This document shows positions 1 to 6,126 of a stretch of DNA of 7,930 nt, one piece after another. Positions within the stretch are counted from its first letter, which is position 1, and every line of letters starts with the position of its first letter. The notes under the pieces were generated by a model. It was not told the DNA's origin, made no database searches, and saw only the letters and a program-made list of their open reading frames with translations. The DNA is from an uncultured Bacilli bacterium (GTDB taxonomy: Bacteria; Bacillota_I; Bacilli_A; RF39; UBA660). The stretch covers positions 1-7,930 of the forward strand of contig CAKOJO010000052.1 of the NCBI GenBank assembly GCA_934090595.1, in the 5' to 3' direction. The translations under genes were made by a program, and so were the position numbers.

Positions 1-13
1 TTATAAAATAAAA

Positions 14-52
14 TTTGTTCAAGTTTTCATTACTATGTGTGCCTTGAACGAA
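14..52 (+). promoter_or_regulatory. 5'-UTR hairpin upstream of the DUF1934-like gene
   Basis: Bases 14-23 (TTTGTTCAAG) pair with 43-52 (CTTGAACGAA) in a 10-bp stem with one G.U pair and a 19-base loop. A Shine-Dalgarno-like AAAGG follows at 56-60. There is no T-run after the stem, so it is not an intrinsic terminator for an upstream gene. A -10-like TATAAA lies at 2-7, which would put +1 near 14, the first base of the stem; any -35 lies outside the window. The pairing is visible; a role as a leader element or mRNA 5'-end stabiliser is inference. Confidence 0.4.
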
Positions 53-74
53 GTGAAAGGAATGGATGGTTTTT

Positions 75-425
75 ATGGATAAAATTAATGTATATATATG
101 TGTAAATGATTATAAAATAAGTACTGCAGGTACAATTTCTGATGGTGTTATTAGTTGTTTTAAGGATTCTTTAAAAATTGATTATGATATTAACAGGAAA
201 TTGTTAATAAAGGAAGATATTTCTTCTGTTATAACTATTGATTTTGAAAAGTGTGAGATGAATGTTAGTTTAAAAGAGTTTGATGGATGTTTTATTAACA
301 ATATAGTGTTGAAAAGTTATTCTTGTGATGATAATAGAATAGAAATTGAGTATTTGATTGATGAAAAATTGTATAATTTATTAATTATGTATAAAACTTG
401 TAAAAAATGCTTGCAAAATAATTAA
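75..425 (+). CDS. Small DUF1934/YwiB-like protein (tentative)
   Basis: A 116-residue acidic protein made of alternating short beta-like segments, with no signal peptide or membrane segment. The pattern is a G-x-I start, a K-I-x-Y strand near residues 34-37, a T-I-D-F strand near 54-57, and a late strand ending I-E-I-E-Y (89-93) followed by N-L-L-I-M-Y. It resembles the DUF1934 (YwiB) family of lipocalin-like beta-barrels, which in Bacillus is encoded close to rpoE, as here. Family members are usually about 140 residues, so this one is short. The C-terminus carries C-K-K-C, a possible metal or disulfide pair not typical of the family as I know it. The ATG at 75 has GGATGG at 64-69 in front; the in-frame ATG at 66, with AAAGG at 56-60, is equally possible and adds three residues. 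The biochemical function is unknown even for the family. The assignment rests on pattern and context only. Confidence 0.5.
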   Translation: MDKINVYICVNDYKISTAGTISDGVISCFKDSLKIDYDINRKLLIKEDISSVITIDFEKCEMNVSLKEFDGCFINNIVLKSYSCDDNRIEIEYLIDEKLYNLLIMYKTCKKCLQNN

Positions 426-471
426 TTTTAATGTATAAATATGTAGTGGATGCACATGAGTGTTAAATACA

Positions 472-477
472 TATAAT
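472..477 (+). promoter_or_regulatory. Possible -10 element ahead of rpoE
   Basis: A perfect TATAAT sits 34 bases before the rpoE start, in the 85-base gap after the DUF1934-like gene. No good -35 is present: the best is TGCACA at 451-456, with a short 15-base spacer. Such hexamers arise often by chance in DNA this AT-rich. It would give the rpoE-prfA-prmC-spoIIR cluster its own start. Confidence 0.3.
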
Positions 478-510
478 ATTTTGAATAATAATTTGAAAGG
501 ATGTATCGAT

Positions 511-948
511 ATGAAAGTGAATAAACTAAGTAAAGAAGAATTAGAGGTTATGTCTTATAATGATATTGCTGATTTGTTACTTAATGAGGAGAGTAATTTA
601 AATACTGCGGTTTTATTTAAGAAAATAGTTGATTTATTAGAGTTGTCTTCTTCGACTTATGAAAGTAAAATTGGAGATTTTTATACTTCAATGTCTAATG
701 ATAAAAGGTTTATTTTATTAGAGGATGGTACTTGGGATCTTAGAAAGAATCATAAGTCTAATGTTGTTTTGGATGATGATTTAGATGATTATGATGATGA
801 AGAATCTGATGATTTATATGATGATTATGAATCTTATGAAGAAGATGATGTATTTGATGAGGAACCAGATGATGATATATCTGATATTACTGAGGATTAT
901 AAGAATCTTGTAATTGTTGATGAAGAAGATTTGGATAATGAACAATAA
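511..948 (+). CDS. rpoE: DNA-directed RNA polymerase delta subunit
   Basis: RpoE (delta) is a small accessory subunit of Firmicutes RNA polymerase that promotes recycling and displaces nucleic acid from the enzyme. The 145-residue product has the family's two parts. Residues 1 to about 83 form the HARE-HTH globular domain, with L-S-K-E-E-L at the N-terminus, a G-D-F-Y-T-S segment (55-60), and R-F-I-L-L-x-D-G-T-W-x-L-R (66-78) matching the conserved D-x-R-F-L-x-L-x-x-x-x-W-x-L-R. Residues 88-145 are an almost entirely Asp/Glu tail with interspersed Tyr. Bacillus delta is about 173 residues, so the tail is somewhat short. The ATG at 511 is chosen because AAAGGA at 496-501 is well placed and the protein then aligns with family N-termini. 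An in-frame GTG at 460 would add 17 unconserved residues and lacks a ribosome binding site. The tail is encoded by a GAT/GAA-rich low-complexity stretch. prfA starts 14 bases after the stop. Confidence 0.9.
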   Translation: MKVNKLSKEELEVMSYNDIADLLLNEESNLNTAVLFKKIVDLLELSSSTYESKIGDFYTSMSNDKRFILLEDGTWDLRKNHKSNVVLDDDLDDYDDEESDDLYDDYESYEEDDVFDEEPDDDISDITEDYKNLVIVDEEDLDNEQ

Positions 949-962
949 TTAGTGGTGATATA

Positions 963-2024
963 ATGATAGATAGATTGGAAAATATATTAAAAAAGTATGA
1001 GGAGCTTGATTTAGAGCTTGTTAAGCCTGAGGTTATATCTGATATTAATATGCTTACTAAGTTATCTAAGGAACATAGTTCTTTAGAGGAAGTTGTTACT
1101 GTATATCGTAGATATAAGGATGTTCTTACTGGTATTAGTGATGATGAGGAATTGCTTAAAGATAGTGAACTTAGGGATATGGCAAAAGAAGAGCTTGAGG
1201 GTTTATATAAAGAAAAGGAAGAACTTGAAGGAAAGCTTGAGATACTTCTTTTACCAAAGGATGAAAATGATAGTAAGAATGTTATAATGGAAATACGTGG
1301 TGCTGCTGGTGGAGATGAAGCAAATATTTTTGCGGGTGATCTTTTCCGTATGTATCAAAAGTATGCTGATTCACTTGGTTATAAAATAGAGGTTTTAAAT
1401 GCTGAAGATGGTACGAATGGAGGATTTTCTCAAATTGAGTTTATGATTAAGGGTGAGGGTGCTTACTCAAAGCTTAAGTATGAGAGTGGTGCTCATAGAG
1501 TACAAAGAATTCCTGTTACTGAATCTCAAGGAAGAGTTCATACTAGTACTGCTACTGTGGTGGTTATGCCTGAGCAAGAAGATTTAGAAATAGAGATTAA
1601 AGAGTCTGATATAAAGGTTGATGTATATCGAAGTGGTGGTGCTGGAGGACAAAGTGTTAATACTACTGATAGTGCTGTTAGAATGACTCATTTGCCTACT
1701 GGTATTGTTGTTACTTGTCAAAATGAAAGAAGTCAATTACAAAATAAAGAAAAAGCTTTACAAATATTAAAGGCTAAGATTTATGAAGAAACAATTAGAA
1801 AGCAAGAGGAAGAACAAGGCAATGCTAGAAGAAGTAAAATAGGAACTGGGGACAGATCTGAAAAGATTAGAACTTATAATTATCCTCAAAATAGAGTTAC
1901 TGATCATAGAATAGGACTTACTCTTAATAAGCTTGATAGAATTATGGAGGGGGACCTTGGTGATGTTGTTGAGGCTTTAATAAATGAGGATCAAAAGAGG
2001 AAGTTGGCTCAAGATGAAGATTAA
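963..2024 (+). CDS. prfA: Peptide chain release factor 1 (RF1)
   Basis: RF1 reads UAA and UAG in the ribosomal A site and triggers hydrolysis of peptidyl-tRNA. The protein is 353 residues, close to the usual 355-360. An N-terminal coiled-coil-like domain (about 1-100) is rich in Glu, Lys and Leu. The P-V-T tripeptide at 184-186, in R-I-P-V-T-E-S-Q-G-R, is the RF1-type stop-codon recognition motif (RF2 has S-P-F), which separates it from prfB. The catalytic G-G-Q is at 228-230 within S-G-G-A-G-G-Q-S-V-N-T-T; Gln230 is the residue methylated by PrmC, encoded next door. The conserved T-Y-N-Y-P-Q-N-R-V-T-D-H-R block follows at 304-316. The start has a modest GGTGA at 954-958. It lies 14 bases after rpoE and its last 11 bases overlap prmC, so co-transcription and translational coupling are likely. 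No missing residues are seen. Confidence 0.97.
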   Translation: MIDRLENILKKYEELDLELVKPEVISDINMLTKLSKEHSSLEEVVTVYRRYKDVLTGISDDEELLKDSELRDMAKEELEGLYKEKEELEGKLEILLLPKDENDSKNVIMEIRGAAGGDEANIFAGDLFRMYQKYADSLGYKIEVLNAEDGTNGGFSQIEFMIKGEGAYSKLKYESGAHRVQRIPVTESQGRVHTSTATVVVMPEQEDLEIEIKESDIKVDVYRSGGAGGQSVNTTDSAVRMTHLPTGIVVTCQNERSQLQNKEKALQILKAKIYEETIRKQEEEQGNARRSKIGTGDRSEKIRTYNYPQNRVTDHRIGLTLNKLDRIMEGDLGDVVEALINEDQKRKLAQDED

Positions 2025-2826
2025 TGATGTTTTAAGAAGACATGATGGAATTGATATAGAAAAGAAGAAACTTGCTTTAGGGCAAGTTTTGTCTTTATCT
2101 TTGATTGATGTTTCTTTGTCTTTGGATAGGGAGTTATCTTTTTATGATTATGTTAAATATTTATATGTTGTAAAAAGATTAGTTCGTGGTGTTCCTATTC
2201 AATATATCTCAGGTAAAGCTTATTTTTATAATAGATGGTTTAATGTTAATAGACATACCTTGATTCCTAGGGTTGAGACTGAATATTTGGTTAGTGATGT
2301 TAATAAGCTTATTGATGAGTATTTTCCATCAAATGTTAAAATACTTGATATTGGTACTGGTAGTGGTGTTATTGCAATTACTTTATCTGAGCTTAGTGAT
2401 AAGTATACAGTTTTTGCGACTGATATATCTCGTAAAGCTCTTAGGGTTGCTAAAAGTAATGATAAAAAGTCTTTGGTTAGATTTGTTCATACTGATTTAT
2501 ATTCTTCGATTGATGATAAGTTCGATGTTATTATAAGTAATCCTCCGTATATTAAAAATGATTCTCTATATGTTGATAAAGATGTTTTAAGATTTGAACC
2601 TCATCTTGCTTTGTTTGGTGGAGAAGATGGACTTTTGTTTTATCGTAGAATTTTTAGTGATATAAAAAGAATTGTTAATGATAAAAATATTATTTGTTTT
2701 GAGACTGGTGAAGATCAGAATGATTTAATTGAAGAGATGGCGCTTAGTTATTTTCCTGATGCTAAGGTTATAAAAAAGAATGATTTGAATGGATTTAATA
2801 GATATATTTTTATAATAAATGAATAA
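2014..2826 (+). CDS. prmC: Release factor glutamine N5-methyltransferase (PrmC/HemK)
   Basis: PrmC transfers a methyl group from S-adenosylmethionine to the Gln of the GGQ motif in RF1 and RF2, improving peptide release. The 270-residue product has the family layout. An N-terminal helical domain (1 to about 80) leads to G-V-P-I-Q-Y-I-S-G-K (59-68), and the conserved L-I-P-R-x-E-T-E spans 83-90. The SAM-binding loop L-D-I-G-T-G-S-G is at 111-118. The N-P-P-Y catalytic motif at 176-179 binds the target glutamine. Family members are usually about 280 residues. The ATG at 2014 gives an N-terminus like Bacillus PrmC and overlaps prfA by 11 bases; a possible ribosome binding site, AAGAGG at 1995-2000, is rather far away, fitting coupling to prfA translation. 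An in-frame ATG at 1984 would add ten basic residues and enlarge the overlap. The enzyme and its substrate are made from adjacent, overlapping genes. Confidence 0.95.
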   Translation: MKINDVLRRHDGIDIEKKKLALGQVLSLSLIDVSLSLDRELSFYDYVKYLYVVKRLVRGVPIQYISGKAYFYNRWFNVNRHTLIPRVETEYLVSDVNKLIDEYFPSNVKILDIGTGSGVIAITLSELSDKYTVFATDISRKALRVAKSNDKKSLVRFVHTDLYSSIDDKFDVIISNPPYIKNDSLYVDKDVLRFEPHLALFGGEDGLLFYRRIFSDIKRIVNDKNIICFETGEDQNDLIEEMALSYFPDAKVIKKNDLNGFNRYIFIINE

Positions 2827-2866
2827 ATCTTTTTAATTTGTATCATTATGTTTATAGGTGATATGA

Positions 2867-3391
2867 ATGAAAAGATTTTTTATTATATTTATTTTGTTTT
2901 TAACTCTTGTTATTTATATTGATAAATATGATTCTAATTATTATGTTATACCTGATGATTCAATTAGGATTAGAATTATTGCAAATAGTGATAGTTTTGA
3001 TGATCAATATATTAAGATTAAAGTGAAACAACTTATTGAACCTGTAATTGAGGAAGATCTTAGTAATAGTTCTTCTTTGGAGGAGTCTCGTTCTATAATT
3101 AAGGATAATCTAAATAAGTATGATTCTATGATATCTTCTTATTTAGTTGATAATTCATATAGTGATAAACTTTCAATTAATTATGGAAGTAATTATTTTC
3201 CTGAAAAAGAGTATAAGGGTGTAAAGTATGAAAGTGGAAATTATGAATCTCTTGTTATAAAACTTGGGAGTGGAATGGGAGATAATTGGTGGTGTGTGAT
3301 GTTTCCTCCGATTTGTTCGCTTGAGGTTGAAGAAAATTCTGATATAGAGTATAAGGTTTTTGTGAAAGAATTGTTTGATAAATATTTTTAA
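2867..3391 (+). CDS. spoIIR: Stage II sporulation protein R
   Basis: SpoIIR is made in the forespore under sigma-F in Bacillus, exported to the intermembrane space, and triggers SpoIIGA to process pro-sigma-E in the mother cell. The 174-residue protein begins with a Lys-Arg start and a hydrophobic stretch (residues 4-18), a signal peptide or membrane anchor. The family hallmarks follow: I-P-D-D-S-I-R-I-R-I-I-A-N-S-D-S (28-43), F-P-E-K-x-Y-x-G-x-x-Y-x-x-G-x-Y-E-S-L (111-129), and L-G-x-G-x-G-D-N-W-W-C-V-M-F-P-P-I-C (133-150). The C-terminus F-V-K-E-L-F matches the usual family ending, so the gene looks complete. Bacillus SpoIIR is longer because of a charged insert near the C-terminus. AGGTG at 2856-2860 is a good ribosome binding site. 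The gene follows prmC by 40 bases, an order also known in Bacillus. I could not find a convincing sigma-F promoter in the gap; one may lie inside prmC, or the gene may be read through. Confidence 0.95.
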   Translation: MKRFFIIFILFLTLVIYIDKYDSNYYVIPDDSIRIRIIANSDSFDDQYIKIKVKQLIEPVIEEDLSNSSSLEESRSIIKDNLNKYDSMISSYLVDNSYSDKLSINYGSNYFPEKEYKGVKYESGNYESLVIKLGSGMGDNWWCVMFPPICSLEVEENSDIEYKVFVKELFDKYF

Positions 3392-3394
3392 TAT

Positions 3395-3452
3395 TTTAAG
3401 AAAAATTGCTTAAATATACGAAAAATAAGGCAAATGCTTTCTTTTTTTTTTT
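3395..3452 (+). terminator. Hairpin cluster with T11 run between spoIIR and secA
   Basis: A short stem, 3427-3431 (AAGGC) with 3436-3440 (GCTTT), can extend through 3421-3425 pairing with 3442-3446. It is followed by the rest of an 11-T run (3442-3452), like a weak A-tract/hairpin/T-tract intrinsic terminator. Upstream lie two other pairings: 3395-3400 (TTTAAG) with 3409-3414 (CTTAAA), and 3406-3412 with 3426-3433 with one bulged G. Neighbouring pairings exclude one another. It may end the spoIIR transcript or attenuate secA. In DNA this AT-rich, some pairing is expected by chance. Confidence 0.45.
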
Positions 3453-3473
3453 ATTTGTTGTAAAATATTTGTT

Positions 3474-3478
3474 GGAGG
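3474..3478 (+). promoter_or_regulatory. secA Shine-Dalgarno
   Basis: GGAGG lies seven bases before the secA ATG at 3486. It is one of the two strongest ribosome binding sites in the window and fixes the start, which also agrees with family N-termini. Confidence 0.85.
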
Positions 3479-3485
3479 GATTAAC

Positions 3486-5981
3486 ATGGCGATTTTAAAA
3501 AAGATGATAGATCATGAATACAAAGAACTAAGAAGATTTGAAAAGATTGCAAATCAAATCGAAGCACTTGATGAAGAGTATCAAAAATTAAGTGATGAAG
3601 AATTAAAAAATAAAACTGTAGAATTTAAAAAAAGACTTAGTGAAGGTGAAACTTTAGAAGATATTAAGGTTGAAGCTTTTGCTACTGCTAGAGAAGCATG
3701 TTTTAGAGTAATTGGTGAAAAACCTTATCATGTTCAATTGATTGGTGGACTTGCACTTCATTATGGTAATATTGCTGAGATGAAAACTGGGGAAGGTAAA
3801 ACTCTTACTTCAGTACTTCCTGCTTATCTTAATGCTTTAGGTGGAGAAGGTGTTCATATTATTACTGTTAATGAATATCTTGCTACTCGTGATGCAGAAT
3901 GGATGGGACAAATTCATAATTTCTTGGGAATTACAGTAGGACTTAATTTAAGAGATTTAAATCCTGCTGAAAAAAGAGCTCAATATGATTGCGATATTTT
4001 ATATTCTACAAATAATGAAATTGGATTTGATTATTTAAGAGATAATATGGCTATTAGAAAGGAAGATAGAGTGCTTCAAAGAGGATTAAATTATGCAATA
4101 ATAGATGAAGTGGATTCTGTTTTAATTGATGAAGCTAGGACTCCTCTTATTATATCTGGTGGATTTCTTGAAAGTAAGAATCTTTACTTAGAAGCTGATA
4201 AATTTGCTAAGCGTTTAAAGAAGGATAAATCATATACATATGATGCCAAATTAAAAAGAGTTAGTCTTACTGATGATGGAGTAAAGGAAGCAGAAGAGTA
4301 TTTTAAACTTAATAATTTATATGATTTAGATAATGCTACTTTAGTACATTTTATTAATCAAGCACTTCATGCTAATTATTCAATGAAGAAAGATTTTGAT
4401 TATGTTGTACAAGATGGTAAGATTGTAATTGTTGATCAATTTACTGGTCGTTTAATGCCTGGTAGAGCATTTAGTGATGGACTTCATCAAGCTATTGAAG
4501 CTAAGGAAGGTGTTGAAATAGAACAAGAAACTAAGACTCTTGCTACTATTACATTCCAAAATTTATTTAGAATGTATAAGAAACTTTCTGGAATGACTGG
4601 TACTGCTAAAACTGAAGAAGAAGAATTTAGAAATATTTATAATATGTATGTTATAAGTGTTCCTACTAATAAGAAAGTTATAAGAGAGGATATGGCTGAT
4701 TTAATTTTTGCTAGTAAAAAGTCTAAGCTTAAGGCAATAGTTGATGAAATTGAAAAAAGACATAAGACTGGACAACCTGTGTTAGTGGGTACTATTGCTA
4801 TTGAAGTGAGTGAGGAAATTAGTGATTTGCTTAAGAAAAGACATATTCCACACGAAGTTTTAAATGCTAAGAATCATGCTCGTGAAGCTGAAATTATTGC
4901 TAAGGCTGGTGAAAAAGGTTCTGTTACTATAGCTACTAATATGGCAGGACGTGGTACAGATATTAAACTTGGTGAAGGTGTAAAAGAACTTGGTGGTCTT
5001 TGTGTAATTGGTACTGAAAGACATGAGTCTCGTCGTATTGATAACCAATTACGTGGACGTTCTGGTAGACAAGGTGATCCTGGTTATTCACAATTTTATA
5101 TAGCTATGGATGATGATTTAATGACTAGATTTGGTTCTGAAAAGATTAAAAACATACTAGAAAGTATGGGTGTGGATGATGGTCTTGCTATAAGAAGTAA
5201 AGTTTTCTCTAATTCAGTTAAATCTGCTCAAAAAAGAGTAGAAGGAAATAACTTTGATATGAGAAAGAGTGTTCTTCAATATGATGATGTTATGAATAAA
5301 CAAAGAGAAATGATATATAATAAGAGAAATGAAATTTTGGATAACGAAAGTATTCATGATGAAGTTCTTAAGTCTATGTATAATCATATTGCTGATGTTG
5401 TCGAAGCACATTTAGATCAAAATGATAAGTTAAGTGATAGTGATTTAGATGAAATATTAGAGTATGTTAATTCTAATTTACTTAGAACTGGTATTAATAA
5501 ACAATCTCTTGATTTGAATGATGTTGATGGAGTTATTAAAACTATTTATGATGTTGTTGTTAAGGAATATGAAGATAAGATAAAAGATATTCCATCTGAA
5601 ATTGCTAATGAGTTTGAAAAAGTTATTAGTTTAAATGTTATTGATAAGTATTGGATGGAACAAATTAATACTATGTCTCATTTAAAAGAAGGTATATTCT
5701 TAAGACAATATGCTCAAGATAATCCACTTAGAGCTTATACTGAAGAAGGATTTGAATTGTTTGATGAAATGCTTTCTAATATCGATAAGTTTATTACTTT
5801 GTATCTTTTAAGAGCAGAAATTAGACAAAATATTGAAAGAAAAGAAACAGTAAAAAATAAGACTACTAATATAACTGATGATACTCAAAAAGGTCATACT
5901 AAGAGGGTTAATAAAGTTGGTAGAAATCAACTGTGTCCTTGTGGCTCTGGTAAGAAGTACAAACAATGCTGTGGTAAATAA
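3486..5981 (+). CDS. secA: Preprotein translocase ATPase SecA
   Basis: SecA is the cytoplasmic motor that uses ATP to push unfolded preproteins through SecYEG. The product has 831 residues, against 841 in Bacillus, and appears intact. The N-terminal helix K-E-L-R-R-F-E-K-I-A (13-22) is typical. Nucleotide-binding domain 1 has Walker A T-G-E-G-K-T (101-106) and the DEAD-type D-E-V-D (207-210). The preprotein cross-linking domain spans roughly 221-365. Nucleotide-binding domain 2 carries G-R-G-T-D (488-492) and Q-L-R-G-R-S-G-R-Q-G-D-P-G (521-533). The helical scaffold and wing region follows, including K-Y-W-M-E-Q-I-N-x-M-S-H-L-K (721-734). After a polar linker (about 783-808) comes the SEC-C zinc-binding end, C817-x-C819-x8-C828-C829, which usually binds zinc and SecB or the ribosome. 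In Bacillus secA is followed by prfB; here it is not. A promoter of its own is not evident, and the preceding gap may attenuate readthrough from spoIIR. Confidence 0.98.
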   Translation: MAILKKMIDHEYKELRRFEKIANQIEALDEEYQKLSDEELKNKTVEFKKRLSEGETLEDIKVEAFATAREACFRVIGEKPYHVQLIGGLALHYGNIAEMKTGEGKTLTSVLPAYLNALGGEGVHIITVNEYLATRDAEWMGQIHNFLGITVGLNLRDLNPAEKRAQYDCDILYSTNNEIGFDYLRDNMAIRKEDRVLQRGLNYAIIDEVDSVLIDEARTPLIISGGFLESKNLYLEADKFAKRLKKDKSYTYDAKLKRVSLTDDGVKEAEEYFKLNNLYDLDNATLVHFINQALHANYSMKKDFDYVVQDGKIVIVDQFTGRLMPGRAFSDGLHQAIEAKEGVEIEQETKTLATITFQNLFRMYKKLSGMTGTAKTEEEEFRNIYNMYVISVPTNKKVIREDMADLIFASKKSKLKAIVDEIEKRHKTGQPVLVGTIAIEVSEEISDLLKKRHIPHEVLNAKNHAREAEIIAKAGEKGSVTIATNMAGRGTDIKLGEGVKELGGLCVIGTERHESRRIDNQLRGRSGRQGDPGYSQFYIAMDDDLMTRFGSEKIKNILESMGVDDGLAIRSKVFSNSVKSAQKRVEGNNFDMRKSVLQYDDVMNKQREMIYNKRNEILDNESIHDEVLKSMYNHIADVVEAHLDQNDKLSDSDLDEILEYVNSNLLRTGINKQSLDLNDVDGVIKTIYDVVVKEYEDKIKDIPSEIANEFEKVISLNVIDKYWMEQINTMSHLKEGIFLRQYAQDNPLRAYTEEGFELFDEMLSNIDKFITLYLLRAEIRQNIERKETVKNKTTNITDDTQKGHTKRVNKVGRNQLCPCGSGKKYKQCCGK

Positions 5982-6008
5982 GCCTTTAAACCCTTATGAA
6001 ATAAGAAA

Positions 6009-6037
6009 TTGACTAAAACACTTAAATATGCTATAAT
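6009..6037 (+). promoter_or_regulatory. Strong extended -10 sigma-A promoter
   Basis: TTGACT (6009-6014), a 17-base spacer and a perfect TATAAT (6032-6037), with TG at 6029-6030 giving an extended -10 (TGn). Predicted +1 is near A6044. This is far above the background of chance matches and would drive the transglutaminase-like gene separately from secA. A short inverted repeat, GACTA (6011-6015) with TAGTC (6037-6041), brackets the core and could be an operator or chance. Confidence 0.9.
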
Positions 6038-6043
6038 AGTCCC

Positions 6044-6110
6044 ATTAAATTTGCAATGGGGTTGTGCAAATTAATGATATAATCTCATTGTATATTCAAT
6101 GAGATTTTTT
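6044..6110 (+). promoter_or_regulatory. Candidate attenuating leader (hairpin plus terminator)
   Basis: From the predicted +1, bases 6044-6054 pair with 6066-6075 (10 bp, A6047 bulged), so the RNA would begin with a hairpin. Its 11-base loop contains AATGGGG (6055-6061), which can pair with TCTCATT (6083-6089), the 5' arm of the terminator. The CAATG at 6054-6058 is repeated as CAATG at 6097-6101 in the terminator's 3' arm, so the loop mimics that arm and could act as an antiterminator. The sequence matches no riboswitch class I recognise. The pairings are seen; the switching and any ligand or protein are inferred. A short terminated RNA of about 67 bases is an alternative. Confidence 0.5.
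6081..6110 (+). terminator. Intrinsic terminator in the leader
   Basis: Ten base pairs, 6081-6090 (AATCTCATTG) with 6097-6106 (CAATGAGATT), close a six-base loop and run directly into T6107-6110. It lies after the promoter at 6009-6037 and before the gene's Shine-Dalgarno, so it would stop both secA readthrough and transcripts initiated at about 6044 unless antitermination occurs. Confidence 0.8.
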
Positions 6111-6112
6111 AA

Positions 6113-6118
6113 GGGGGG
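6113..6118 (+). promoter_or_regulatory. G-rich Shine-Dalgarno that sets the start at 6127
   Basis: Six G residues lie eight bases before ATG 6127 but only two bases before the in-frame TTG at 6121, so ATG 6127 is the functional start. The G-run comes three bases after the terminator T-run, so transcripts stopped there lack the site. Confidence 0.75.
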
Positions 6119-6126
6119 AATTGTAT

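Noticed and set aside
2..82. Open frame running in from the left edge and ending TAA at 80-82, possibly the tail of an upstream gene
   Set aside because: Only 26 codons, no recognisable C-terminus, and it runs through the hairpin and the ribosome binding site of the next gene. It cannot be told from chance.
460..510. N-terminal extension of rpoE from a GTG at 460
   Set aside because: No ribosome binding site, and the extra residues are not like family N-termini. ATG 511 has AAAGGA in front and fits.
771..890. GAT/GAA-rich stretch as a DNA repeat element
   Set aside because: It is the coding sequence of the Asp/Glu tail of the delta subunit, which is normal for the family.
2840..2866. Sigma-F-type promoter before spoIIR (GTATC and GGTGATA)
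   Set aside because: The spacing is about 12 rather than 15 bases, a key T is missing, and the -10 candidate coincides with the ribosome binding site.
3438..3466. secA promoter with -10 TAAAAT (3461-3466)
   Set aside because: The position 17 bases upstream gives only TTTCTT, and transcription would begin at the Shine-Dalgarno itself, leaving no usable site.
4860..5411. Minus-strand open frames within secA
   Set aside because: They lie opposite a highly conserved gene, have no ribosome binding sites, and have composition expected of antisense shadows.
6041..6072. Compact pseudoknot: CCCATT (6041-6046) with AATGGG (6055-6060), plus AATTTGC (6048-6054) with GCAAATT (6066-6072)
   Set aside because: The complementarity is real, but the predicted +1 is about 6044, so CCC would usually not be transcribed. 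It would matter only for readthrough from secA or a start at or before 6041.
6056..6082. Eight-codon leader peptide frame ATG...TAA in the transglutaminase leader
   Set aside because: No Shine-Dalgarno, only 12 bases after the predicted +1, and no run of a regulatory codon. Probably chance.
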